DNA of 38,568 nt. Origin: Pseudomonadota bacterium. Its GTDB lineage: Bacteria; Bdellovibrionota_B; Oligoflexia; Oligoflexales; RGVZ01. Positions 18,320-27,572 of this stretch are shown here, one piece after another (the first letter of the stretch is position 1; every line of letters starts with the position of its first letter). Made by a program: the position numbers and the translations under genes. The DNA lies in NCBI GenBank assembly GCA_026390495.1, contig JAPLFV010000274.1, positions 1 to 38,568 of the forward strand, read 5' to 3'. The notes beneath the pieces are model-generated. The model did no database searches. It saw nothing but the letters and a program-made list of their open reading frames with translations, and was not told the origin of the DNA.

Positions 18320-19843
18320 TTGGAATTTCAAAAAATGCCCTTTGAGTCCGCAATAAAAACAAATCGTAGAGCCCTACTTGTGGGCATTCATCTTTCTGGC
18401 ACTTCAGCCTTGGAATTTAATAGATCGCTAGGAGAGCTATCGCGTCTTGTCGATACACTAGGTCTTGAAATCGCAGGTACTCTCACCCAAAAGATGAAGG
18501 CAACGAACGCAGCCTCAATGGTAGGTCCTGGCAAACTTTTGGAAATTGCATCTTGGACGGAAGGTACCGGTGTTGTTGAGATTGAAACCCACAAAACCGA
18601 CTCAAAGGCAAAAATTAAGCGTGATTTAGAAACATTTCAGTCACTAGAATCAGACGAAGACTTGACCGGCAATCAAAATGGGGACGATGACGAAGATGAC
18701 TTTGATCAAGATGGTTCGCTAGAAGACGATGACGAGGCTGATAGCGACGATCAAGATGATGTTGGCGGGGCATCGACGAATTCAAAAAAGAAAAAACCAA
18801 AAAAGGTCGGATTTGTCGTCTTTGACTGCGAACTTACCCCGACCCAGCATCGCAATTTAGAGCGAGCACTCGGCTGTGATGTCATGGACCGCACAGGTAT
18901 TATTGTTGAGATCTTTCACAGGCATGCTCAGTCACCTGCCGCAAAGGCGCAGGTTGAGATTGCTCGCCTCACGTATTTAACTCCCCGATTGCGCGCGACT
19001 GGTGGAGGAGAACGTCAAGGTGGCGGAATTGGTGCAAAGGGTGCCGGCGAAACAAAGCATGAGTTAGATAAGCGCCGGATACGAGACCGCATCGCAGAAT
19101 TGAAAGCCAACTTAGAAGTCATTCATCAAGAAAGTGCATTGAGGCGAAGTCGAAGAAAATCCGCTATGAAAGTCGCACTTGTCGGCTATACAAACGCCGG
19201 AAAATCTTCCTTAATGCGTGCATTAACTGGTAGTGATGTTCTCATTGCCGACAAACTCTTCGCGACTTTAGACACAACTGTGCGCTCCATTTATCCAGAA
19301 ACAAAACCAAAGATATTGGCTACTGACACGGTAGGGTTTATTCAAAAATTGCCCCACGAATTGGTGGCGTCCTTTCGAACGACCCTCGATGAAGCGCTTG
19401 ATGCGTCACTTCTACTTTATGTTGTCGATGCTGCTGATCCCTCTATGAAGGAACAGCTGGAGACGACTCGTGAGGTATTAACTGAGATTGAGGCTCACGA
19501 TATTCCGCATTTTATCGTCCTCAATAAAGAAGATAAGCTATCCAATGAACAAAAAAATCTTCTCATTAAGGATTTTCCAAAAGGGATCTTTTTATCAACT
19601 CGAAGTCCTGAAAGTGTATCCAAGCTAAGAGATCAGATTGTATCCTTCTTTGAAACATCCATGATTGAAAAAGTCGTCAGTATCCCCTACTCCAAAGGTC
19701 AGGCCGTTGCGGAATTTCATCAAACGATGCGAATTGTCTCAGAGACTCACTCTGAAACAGGTACGGAACTTAGAGTTAAAGGGTTTGAACAGGATCTCGA
19801 TCGAATTCTTAAAACTCACGCTCTCAAGGCAAAAAATCCATGA
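18320..19843 (+). CDS. hflX: GTPase HflX
   Basis: 'MVGPGKLLEI', 'FDCELTPTQHRNLE', 'RTGIIVEIFHRHAQSPAAKAQVEIARLTYLTPRL', 'GGIGAKGAGETKHELDKRRI', G1 'GYTNAGKSSLM', 'DTVGFIQKLPHELVASFRTTLDE'. Confidence 0.95.
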   Translation: MEFQKMPFESAIKTNRRALLVGIHLSGTSALEFNRSLGELSRLVDTLGLEIAGTLTQKMKATNAASMVGPGKLLEIASWTEGTGVVEIETHKTDSKAKIKRDLETFQSLESDEDLTGNQNGDDDEDDFDQDGSLEDDDEADSDDQDDVGGASTNSKKKKPKKVGFVVFDCELTPTQHRNLERALGCDVMDRTGIIVEIFHRHAQSPAAKAQVEIARLTYLTPRLRATGGGERQGGGIGAKGAGETKHELDKRRIRDRIAELKANLEVIHQESALRRSRRKSAMKVALVGYTNAGKSSLMRALTGSDVLIADKLFATLDTTVRSIYPETKPKILATDTVGFIQKLPHELVASFRTTLDEALDASLLLYVVDAADPSMKEQLETTREVLTEIEAHDIPHFIVLNKEDKLSNEQKNLLIKDFPKGIFLSTRSPESVSKLRDQIVSFFETSMIEKVVSIPYSKGQAVAEFHQTMRIVSETHSETGTELRVKGFEQDLDRILKTHALKAKNP

Positions 19844-21567
19844 GTCTGTTTTTTCGCGTTTCCGGCCAGAAACTTATTTTTTTTGGTTCGGGTACTTTTC
19901 ATAAGAAAGAAGCCTTAAAAGCCAGAGGTGCCAGATTTAATGGCGCGGACAAAAGCTGGATCATGGAATTGAGCGAAGAGAATCTCGAGTTAGCACGCAC
20001 TCTGGGTGCGCAAGGATCGGCACTGTCCGGCGATGATTCTTTCAACGGTGGCGCCAGTTCTAACAAAACGTCAGCATCTCCAACGAATACGCGCATCGAT
20101 GCTTCCGTAGATCTTCAACAAGATATACCGACTCAAGCGTCTCCATTGAACTCTAAATCAACAAGTGTGAGTGCTTCCGTCGACGGACTGACCGTTCCAC
20201 AGTTGATGATGGAGGCAGCTCAGGCAGTTGCGACTGCGTTCCCGAATCCAGTCTGGGTCATAGGTGAGATTCAAAACCTGTCCAAACGAGGGGAAACCGC
20301 TTTTTTGGAGTTGGCTGAAGGGAAAGACGCTGGACACGCTACCGCGACGATGACTGTAAAGACTCAAATTTGGGGTAGCCAATTCAGCTATTTGCAAAGA
20401 AAGCACGGCAAAGAAAAGATAATTGAAATCCTTCAAGACGGAACTAAAGTTAGGTTCCTGTGCCGCGTTTCTGTCTACAAAGACCGTGGACAGATTTCAT
20501 TAACTGTAGAGGATGTTGATCCTCAATATAGCCAAGGGCTACTCGCTCTGCAGCGAGCTGAACTACTGAAAAAATTGCGCACCTTAGGTTTGGATAGAAA
20601 AAACAAGGATCTTAAAATATCGAGCTTTCCTTTTAGAGTTGCATTTATTTCTGCTCCTGACAGCCGCGCACACTCAGATTTTGAACACCAGTTGACTGGA
20701 TCAAAGCAGTTTCCTGGGACGTTATTTTTTATTCCATGTCCAATGCAGGGTGATAAGGTTCCCAAAGAAGTTGTTCGATGTATAGCTAAAGCTCAAGAGC
20801 TTGGTGTCGATATCATCGTCATATCACGTGGCGGTGGAAGTGCTGCAGATCTTCGCTGGTTTGATGGCGAAGAAATTGCAATGTCCATCGTTCAATCATC
20901 TGTTCCGATTGTATGTGCTATCGGGCATCACGATGATCGTTGCATTGCAGAGGAAATTTGTCACACTCGTCAAAAAACCCCAACAGCTGCTGCTGATTTT
21001 ATTATAGAGCTATTCCGCACCACAAGGCAGCAGATCAATGAATATGCAAATACCCTGGCCTTTGCGCTTGATCGAGAGGTTCTGCAGTTTAGTCGAAAGA
21101 TTCAGCACGCTGAGTTACGCATAAACGAGAGTTGGCACTCTCAGTTTTCAGCCCATTACGAGATGCTCAGTCAATTGTTTAAATCCCTGAACCACGCCTT
21201 TGAAATGATTTTATTCAAACAGCAAAATCTGTTTGATAATTTTTCAAAGTCTATTGCAAACGTCTTCACTCAGCAAACTATGGCTTACAGAGGCCTGCTT
21301 GATCAGTTGAGCCAGAAGCTAACCTACAACGCAGAAACTAGCCTAAGAGACCTTCAAGACCGATTAACGTCACTTCAGTTTCAAATAGAAAAGATAGATC
21401 CTAAGCCCTGGCTACTCAATGGTTGGACGCAACTATTCACAAGTCAAGCAGGCGAAAAGCCACTGCAAATTAGGTCTGTAGAGCAGGTTGAAAAAGACAT
21501 GACTCTGTCTGCTCGCATGGTTGATGGAGTTTTACGATTAAATGTTTTAGATAGTACAAAACGTTAA
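19840..21567 (+). CDS. xseA: Exodeoxyribonuclease VII large subunit with extra N-terminal domain
   Basis: OB-fold start 'LTVPQLMMEAAQAVATAFPNPVWVIGEIQNLSKRG', 'VISRGGGSAADLRWFDGEEIA', 'CAIGHHDDRCIAEEICHTRQKTPTAAADFI'. ATGA overlap with hflX. Confidence 0.93.
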   Translation: MSLFFRVSGQKLIFFGSGTFHKKEALKARGARFNGADKSWIMELSEENLELARTLGAQGSALSGDDSFNGGASSNKTSASPTNTRIDASVDLQQDIPTQASPLNSKSTSVSASVDGLTVPQLMMEAAQAVATAFPNPVWVIGEIQNLSKRGETAFLELAEGKDAGHATATMTVKTQIWGSQFSYLQRKHGKEKIIEILQDGTKVRFLCRVSVYKDRGQISLTVEDVDPQYSQGLLALQRAELLKKLRTLGLDRKNKDLKISSFPFRVAFISAPDSRAHSDFEHQLTGSKQFPGTLFFIPCPMQGDKVPKEVVRCIAKAQELGVDIIVISRGGGSAADLRWFDGEEIAMSIVQSSVPIVCAIGHHDDRCIAEEICHTRQKTPTAAADFIIELFRTTRQQINEYANTLAFALDREVLQFSRKIQHAELRINESWHSQFSAHYEMLSQLFKSLNHAFEMILFKQQNLFDNFSKSIANVFTQQTMAYRGLLDQLSQKLTYNAETSLRDLQDRLTSLQFQIEKIDPKPWLLNGWTQLFTSQAGEKPLQIRSVEQVEKDMTLSARMVDGVLRLNVLDSTKR

Positions 21568-21627
21568 TATATAAATGATTATTCGAAATACAAATTTGGT
21601 CGCAAGTATAAATTGATAGGAAAAAGT

Positions 21628-22026
21628 ATGGCAAAATCAACCTCAGAACACGGCAAAAAATCTGCACATAAAAAAAACAAAGGGCCAACTTCAGAGGAGC
21701 AAGAATCTGGAGTCGATGAAAGTCAAAGCTATCAACAAATGCTTGAGCAAGTTGAGTCAATCGTGCGAAGCATTGGCAGCAGTTCTTTGGATTTGGACGA
21801 AGTCGTGACAAAAGTAGAAGAAGGCTATAAACTCATTAGTCGAATGCGCGGTAGGCTCGATGCAACTAAAGCAAAGGTTGAAGCACTAAGAAGTGAGTTT
21901 GAGTCTGGCGCAACAGGCTCATCAAACAAACCGGGGAACTTGACAAAAAATTCTACTAAAAATGATCCAGAGGATTCAAAAGACCAAATCGATGAAGACT
22001 CAGAAGACGATGACGCCCCCTTTTAA
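21628..22026 (+). CDS. xseB: Exodeoxyribonuclease VII small subunit
   Basis: Helical core 'SYQQMLEQVESIVRSIGSSSLDLDEVVTKVEEGYKLISRMRGRLDATKAKVEAL' directly after xseA; Lys-rich N-terminus and acidic C-terminus. Confidence 0.88.
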   Translation: MAKSTSEHGKKSAHKKNKGPTSEEQESGVDESQSYQQMLEQVESIVRSIGSSSLDLDEVVTKVEEGYKLISRMRGRLDATKAKVEALRSEFESGATGSSNKPGNLTKNSTKNDPEDSKDQIDEDSEDDDAPF

Positions 22027-22143
22027 AGCTATTTGATTTCATAAAAAAATTGATTTTGAGTAAAATGGTTTTAGACCAATGCAAAAAACAAAAACTAAAC
22101 CAAAAAACTGCTATAAAACGAATATTTAATTCACTGAGGGTCT

Positions 22144-23730
22144 ATGGAAAGCAACTCTAACAACAAGTCCCAAAAATCAAATGACCAAAAATCCGGTCAA
22201 TCCGCCAAACCTCAAACTGCTATTACGCCTACTAGAGATCAGGACTATCCAGAATGGTACCAACAAGTGATAAAAGCAGCTGACCTTGCGGAAAATTCGG
22301 CAACAAGAGGTTGCATGGTGATCAAGCCTTGGGGTTATGCGATTTGGGAGCAGATTCAACAAACTTTAGACAGAAAATTTAAAGAAACCGGACATGTGAA
22401 TGCATACTTTCCGTTGTTGATTCCAAAAAGTTTTTTGGAGCAAGAAGCGGCTCACGTCGATGGATTTGCGAAAGAATGTGCCGTCGTGACTCATCATCGG
22501 CTAGAGGCGTCACCAGATGGTGGGCTAGTTCCGGCTGGAGAGCTTGAAGAGCCATTCATCATTAGACCAACCTCAGAAACAATTATTGGTGCATCTTATG
22601 CAAAATGGGTCCAGAGCTATAGAGATCTCCCAATCCTTATCAATCAATGGGCCAATGTCATGCGCTGGGAGATGCGAACTCGAATGTTTCTGAGAACTGC
22701 AGAATTTTTGTGGCAAGAAGGTCATACCGCTCATTCCACTGCAAAAGAAGCCGTCGAAGAAACGATGCAAATGCTTGACGTATATGAATGGTTTGCTCAC
22801 GAATTCATGGCGATGCCGGTCATCAAAGGTGAGAAGACTCCGGGTGAGAAATTTCCAGGAGCCGTTGATACTTATACCATTGAAGCAATGATGCAAGATG
22901 GCAAGGCGTTGCAGGCTGGAACCAGTCATTTCTTGGGGCAAAATTTTGCAAAAGCCAGTGGAATCAAATTTCAAACCCAGACCGGCACAGAAGAATTGGC
23001 ATGGACAACGTCTTGGGGAGTCAGCACGAGGCTTATTGGCGGACTGATTATGACTCACTCTGATGATGATGGTCTCATATGTCCGCCAAGATTGGCGCCA
23101 AAGCATGTGGTCATTATTCCGATCTATCGCAACGACGAGGAAAAGGCATCTGTCCTAGAATTTTGTAAAAGCGTCAAAAAAGAATTAGAAAGTTTGAGAT
23201 ACGGGCATGACTTTATCCGCGTAGAGCTTGATGATCGCGATATTCGTGGTGGTGAAAAGACTTGGCAACACATCAAAAAAGGCACTCCTTTAAGAGCCGA
23301 AGTTGGTCCAAGAGATGTAGCGTCGCAAAGCTTGTTTGTGGCACGTCGTGATAAGCCTCATAAAGAAAAATCCTCGTTTTCGAGAGCAGATTTTGTATCG
23401 GGAATTGCAGCAACTCTCGATAGTATTCACGACACATTGTTTGAAAGAGCAAAATCATACCGAGACGCAAAAACTAAAGTTGTTTCGGATTTCAATGAAT
23501 TCAAATCCTGGTTTACGCCAAAAAATGAAGACAAGCCAGAAATTCACGGTGGATTTGCATTGTGTCACTGGTCGCCTAACCCCGAAGATCAAAAAGAAAT
23601 TAACGACAAACTATCTAGTCTAAAAGTTTCCGCTCGATGCATACCGTTGGATCTTCCAAAAGTCTCGGGAAAATGCATTTTTACTGGAAAACCTACGGAT
23701 GTGCGGGTCTATTTCGCCAAAAACTACTAA
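22144..23730 (+). CDS. proS: Prolyl-tRNA synthetase, short (archaeal/eukaryotic-like) type
   Basis: 'DYPEWYQQVIKAADLAENSATRGCMVIKPWGYAIWEQIQ', 'HVNAYFPLLIPKSF', 'IRPTSETIIG', 'QWANVMRWEMRTRMFLRTAEFLWQEGHTAH', 'QAGTSHFLGQNF'. Confidence 0.96.
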   Translation: MESNSNNKSQKSNDQKSGQSAKPQTAITPTRDQDYPEWYQQVIKAADLAENSATRGCMVIKPWGYAIWEQIQQTLDRKFKETGHVNAYFPLLIPKSFLEQEAAHVDGFAKECAVVTHHRLEASPDGGLVPAGELEEPFIIRPTSETIIGASYAKWVQSYRDLPILINQWANVMRWEMRTRMFLRTAEFLWQEGHTAHSTAKEAVEETMQMLDVYEWFAHEFMAMPVIKGEKTPGEKFPGAVDTYTIEAMMQDGKALQAGTSHFLGQNFAKASGIKFQTQTGTEELAWTTSWGVSTRLIGGLIMTHSDDDGLICPPRLAPKHVVIIPIYRNDEEKASVLEFCKSVKKELESLRYGHDFIRVELDDRDIRGGEKTWQHIKKGTPLRAEVGPRDVASQSLFVARRDKPHKEKSSFSRADFVSGIAATLDSIHDTLFERAKSYRDAKTKVVSDFNEFKSWFTPKNEDKPEIHGGFALCHWSPNPEDQKEINDKLSSLKVSARCIPLDLPKVSGKCIFTGKPTDVRVYFAKNY

Positions 23731-23734
23731 ATTT

Positions 23735-23923
23735 GTCATATTGACCAAAGGCGTCATATTGAGCAAAGCCGTCATATTGAGCAAAGCCGTCATATTGAGC
23801 AAAGCCGTCATATTGAGCAAAGCCGTCATATTGAGCAAAGCCGTCATGTTGAGCAAAGCCGTCATGTTGAGCATAGCCGTCATGTTGAGCAAAGCCGTCA
23901 TGTTGAGCAAAGCGAAACATCTC
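23735..23923. repeat. Array of ten 18-bp tandem repeats ending in a complete hairpin element
   Basis: Unit GTCATRTTGAGCAAAGCC at 18-bp spacing from 23735 to 23914; the last unit continues as GTCATGTTGAGCAAAGCGAAACATCTC. Confidence 0.95.
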
Positions 23924-23944
23924 TCGCTGAATTTACCTATAATC

Positions 23945-23982
23945 AAAAAAGCCTCCTATCATAAATGATAGGAGGCTTTTTA
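23945..23982. terminator. Bidirectional rho-independent terminator between convergent genes
   Basis: AAAAAGCCTCCTATCAT-AA-ATGATAGGAGGCTTTTT. Confidence 0.9.
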
Positions 23983-24009
23983 TTTATAGATCAATGAAAC
24001 GATTGACTA

Positions 24010-25587
24010 CTACTGTTTCTTAACTCCTGCGCCAGGAACTGGTGGGCTTGGAGGAGTTACTTTTTTTGCAGTGTCTGTTGTTGTTGCTGAAACCAATTCA
24101 TAACCAGCAGACTCAGTCGTTTTTGCGGTGTCGATTTCATACAAGCCAGTGGATGCTTGTTTGAAGCACTGACGTGTATGGTAGGCCGGCATTTGTTTTG
24201 TAACAAAATCAGTTGCCCCAGTCATTGAACCTTTAGCTGCATACCATTTTACGGTTGCGCTACAGGTGTAGAGAGTTCCAGTTGCATCGGTCGAGGTTGT
24301 AGCTCCAGAGCAGGTCCCCGCTTCCGTGTTGAAAAACGGATGATATGAGCCGTTTGGCTCTAAAGTCTTTCCTGTAACAATTGCCTTACGAATTGACAGG
24401 CCATCAGAAGACGTTCCAGCAGCACCACTCACAGCACAACCAGAAAGAGTTCCTGCTGCGGCATCATATTCCATACTAGCTAACATTCCACGGGCTCTTT
24501 CAGGATAATTTCCACCTGGGTTTTGCCAGTAAGCAAATGTTCCAGCATTAGTCGTAGGATTTCCTTCAAAGGCAACAGTCATCATGCCGCTTACGGCATC
24601 ATTTGCTTGTGTGTATCCAGTGTAGCTATAATCCGCAGCAGTACCAGCATTGAAATCAATTTGACCATCCGTGCCGATTGCTTTATCAGCTAGAGCTGTT
24701 GCGAATTGACCTTTTCGAAGGCTGTACTTCATTTTTGTATCAGACCGGTCATAGACAACAGAAATAAAAGTTGGTTTTGTATCTGCTGTTAGCTTACCAG
24801 CGTCTGACCTTGTGATTTTCGCGTTGATTACGCCAGTATAAGATGTGTTTTCAGCGTTTTTTGGTGAGTGAACGATATTCACGACCATGGGAGTGCCATC
24901 TGGTCGAACTAAATCGAACGACATTGTAAAGACCTTCGCGCCATCACTAGCATCTGCCAATCGCTTCATTTTAGCAGTCGTCACTGTGGACTTTGCCAAT
25001 ACAGCTGCAAGTGCTTCTTTCATGTCGACTTCGGCTCCAACCTCTGGAACCGCTGCTTTGCCATCTTTTTTAAGCTTACAAAGAGCCATTTGCGCAAGGC
25101 CTAAGGAGCGATCAACATGACCGACAACATCCTTAACTCTGGAGCGAGCAAAGCCCACTAAACAAGCTTCTTTAGCGGAATCTTTACCGTCCATGGTTCC
25201 ATAATATTTGGCGTCCCGCATAGTGCCGTAAACCATATCTTGATCAAATTCATAGCAAGTATTCTCATCAGGAGCTTTGTCTTTCTGGTCCATGACTTTA
25301 GGCACACAAGAGTCGCCTTCGCCTTTAAGAATCTTTTCTTGCTCTGCGTTTTTTGCTTTTGCAGTTCCGCCTGACGGATCTGTGTCAGCCAACGTTGTAC
25401 CAGTGTTTTGAGGAAATGCAGTGATCGCCAGGCTTGTTGGGTATGCCAAAGCAGCTGGATTGGTTGAAACTGGGTTTGATTCGGTCGTGCTGTCGTCGCT
25501 GTCTTTTTTGCCGCAGCTAACGACTGCAGCGACAATCGCGGATCCTACAACCAGCGAAGTCAAAATCACATTTCGTCTCTTTATCAT
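24010..25587 (-). CDS. Hypothetical lipoprotein
   Basis: 525 aa; lipobox-like 'SAIVAAVVSCGKK'; several cysteines in the mature region; Pro-rich C-terminus. Confidence 0.75.
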   Translation of the reverse strand: MIKRRNVILTSLVVGSAIVAAVVSCGKKDSDDSTTESNPVSTNPAALAYPTSLAITAFPQNTGTTLADTDPSGGTAKAKNAEQEKILKGEGDSCVPKVMDQKDKAPDENTCYEFDQDMVYGTMRDAKYYGTMDGKDSAKEACLVGFARSRVKDVVGHVDRSLGLAQMALCKLKKDGKAAVPEVGAEVDMKEALAAVLAKSTVTTAKMKRLADASDGAKVFTMSFDLVRPDGTPMVVNIVHSPKNAENTSYTGVINAKITRSDAGKLTADTKPTFISVVYDRSDTKMKYSLRKGQFATALADKAIGTDGQIDFNAGTAADYSYTGYTQANDAVSGMMTVAFEGNPTTNAGTFAYWQNPGGNYPERARGMLASMEYDAAAGTLSGCAVSGAAGTSSDGLSIRKAIVTGKTLEPNGSYHPFFNTEAGTCSGATTSTDATGTLYTCSATVKWYAAKGSMTGATDFVTKQMPAYHTRQCFKQASTGLYEIDTAKTTESAGYELVSATTTDTAKKVTPPSPPVPGAGVKKQ

Positions 25588-25764
25588 TGATCACTCTCCA
25601 AAAAAATAAATTAATGATTCGCAGTGAACTCCAGTTCACTTAACTAAATGTTACCTCGGATTAATTTGTAAAAAAATAAGTGACAATTGCCTACCCCATT
25701 CAAAACAATTCAGGATTCTTTTCGATTTTTTGCTTTTTTATAAAATTATCTTCAGACCAGGCCC

Positions 25765-25793
25765 TTGACGAATAGGCAAAATCGGTTCACAAT
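25765..25793 (+). promoter_or_regulatory. Candidate sigma70-type promoter upstream of guaB
   Basis: TTGACG (25765-25770), 17-nt spacer, CACAAT (25788-25793). Confidence 0.3.
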
Positions 25794-26050
25794 CTGGCCA
25801 TATATTTACCTCTCACAAGTCCAAGTCAGTCCATTTTTTGTTACTTTCTGTATTTGTATTGAATTCTCTGACTTGATCTAAACAGTGGGGCTCTAAATGC
25901 GGTTTCCAGTGCTGACAAAAATCTTCGTTCAACCAACCATGGTGAAGAAGATCGCGCGCAGTGTCATCCATTCGCTCTACCATCCTTGGTTTAATAAATT
26001 AAATTACAACAAATTATTTTCTGCTAATTTGCTCTATTTGGAGGCGCAAT

Positions 26051-27550
26051 ATGACTAATAGGCATTCCAATTCCCAGTCGCATTCTCGCATCAAACAGGA
26101 GGGGCTTGCCTATGATGATGTACTCATCCTGCCGCGCCATTCCCTAGTTTTGCCTCACGAAACAGATCTCACATCGCGCTTCACGCGCGATATTTTTTTA
26201 AAGACGCCTTTAGTTTCTTCGGCAATGGATACTGTTACAGAGTCTGCAACGGCGATAGCAATGGCTCACGCTGGCGGCATAGGTATCATTCACAAAAATC
26301 TATCCATTGACGACCAGTCAAAAGAAATTAGAAAAGTAAAAAAGAGCGAAGCTGGAATGGTAACAGATCCCGTTATTGTCGAGCTTAACCAAACAGTTGG
26401 TGATGTTATTGCCATTATGAGAAAGTACAATTTTAGCGGATTTCCCGTAGTGCACAACCAATCGCTTGTTGGGATTGTTACGGGCCGAGATATTCGCTTT
26501 GAAACAGAATTATCAAAGCCCATCAAAGATATTATGACTGCAAAGGTGATCACGGCACCTATTGGCACAACGCCAAAAGAGGCCGTCGCAATCATGCATC
26601 GACACCGGATAGAAAAGCTTCCGGTACTTGCTAAAGACGGAAAAACATTGGCAGGTATGTTTACCATAAGAGACATTCTGAAGACTCAAGAAAATCCAAA
26701 TGCTACCAAAGACTCGTCAGGTCGTCTTATCGTTGGCGCGGCCATTGGAGCAGGCGGAGATTATATCGAAAGAGCTCATGCACTTCTTGAAGCTTCTGTT
26801 GATGTACTCGTCATTGATACAGCCCACGGGCATAGTCAAGGAGTGCTCGACGCGGTTCGAAAAATAAAACAAGAGTTTAAATCAAAATCTTTCCAACTTG
26901 TGGGAGGAAACATTGCCACGGCCGAAGCAACTCAAGCACTGATAGAAGCTGGGGTTGACGCAGTTAAAGTGGGGATTGGACCGGGATCCATCTGTACCAC
27001 AAGGATCGTTGCAGGCATTGGGGTTCCTCAGTTTTCAGCCGTGCTCGAATGCGCCGCCATCGCCAAGAAGTTTGGAGTGCCGGTGATTGCAGATGGTGGA
27101 ATCAAATATTCAGGAGATGTTGTCAAAGCATTAGCCGCTGGCGCAGGAAGCGTAATGATCGGTAGTTTGTTGGCCGGAACCGATGAGGCGCCAGGCGAGT
27201 TAATCATTTATCAAGGTAAAACATATAAAAGCTACCGCGGCATGGGGAGTATGGGGGCTATGTCGCAAGGATCCAAAGACCGCTACTTTCAAGGAAACGT
27301 GACCGATCAGGGGAAATTTGTGCCCGAAGGAATCGAAGGTCGAGTGGCGTACAAAGGAAGTCTATCTGCACAAATTTATCAACTTGTTGGCGGAGTCCGC
27401 TCTGCAATGGGTTACACAGGTTCGAAAAATATAGACGAGTTGTCAACTCAAACAGAATTCGTACAAATCTCTTCTGCTGCTCTTCGCGAAAGCCATGTCC
27501 ACGATGTTTACATCACTCGCGAAGCTCCAAACTATAAAACTGAAATATAA
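26051..27550 (+). CDS. guaB: IMP dehydrogenase
   Basis: '[14 protein letters not shown]', two CBS segments, '[23 protein letters not shown]', '[10 protein letters not shown]', '[10 protein letters not shown]'. Confidence 0.98.
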   Translation: MTNRHSNSQSHSRIKQEGLAYDDVLILPRHSLVLPHETDLTSRFTRDIFLKTPLVSSAMDTVTESATAIAMAHAGGIGIIHKNLSIDDQSKEIRKVKKSEAGMVTDPVIVELNQTVGDVIAIMRKYNFSGFPVVHNQSLVGIVTGRDIRFETELSKPIKDIMTAKVITAPIGTTPKEAVAIMHRHRIEKLPVLAKDGKTLAGMFTIRDILKTQENPNATKDSSGRLIVGAAIGAGGDYIERAHALLEASVDVLVIDTAHGHSQGVLDAVRKIKQEFKSKSFQLVGGNIATAEATQALIEAGVDAVKVGIGPGSICTTRIVAGIGVPQFSAVLECAAIAKKFGVPVIADGGIKYSGDVVKALAAGAGSVMIGSLLAGTDEAPGELIIYQGKTYKSYRGMGSMGAMSQGSKDRYFQGNVTDQGKFVPEGIEGRVAYKGSLSAQIYQLVGGVRSAMGYTGSKNIDELSTQTEFVQISSAALRESHVHDVYITREAPNYKTEI

Positions 27551-27572
27551 GATTATTCTAAGGAAATTGCCT

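Noticed and set aside
22573-23106. 177-aa minus-strand ORF antisense to proS
   Set aside because: Entirely opposite a clear proS coding region; typical shadow ORF.
23620-23968. ORFs 23620..23946(-), 23693..23920(-) and 23699..23968(+) with repeated 'ALLNMT', 'FAQHDG' and 'SKAVIL' peptides
   Set aside because: Produced by the 18-bp tandem DNA repeat (a multiple of 3), open in several frames on both strands; no start/SD context or non-repeat domain.
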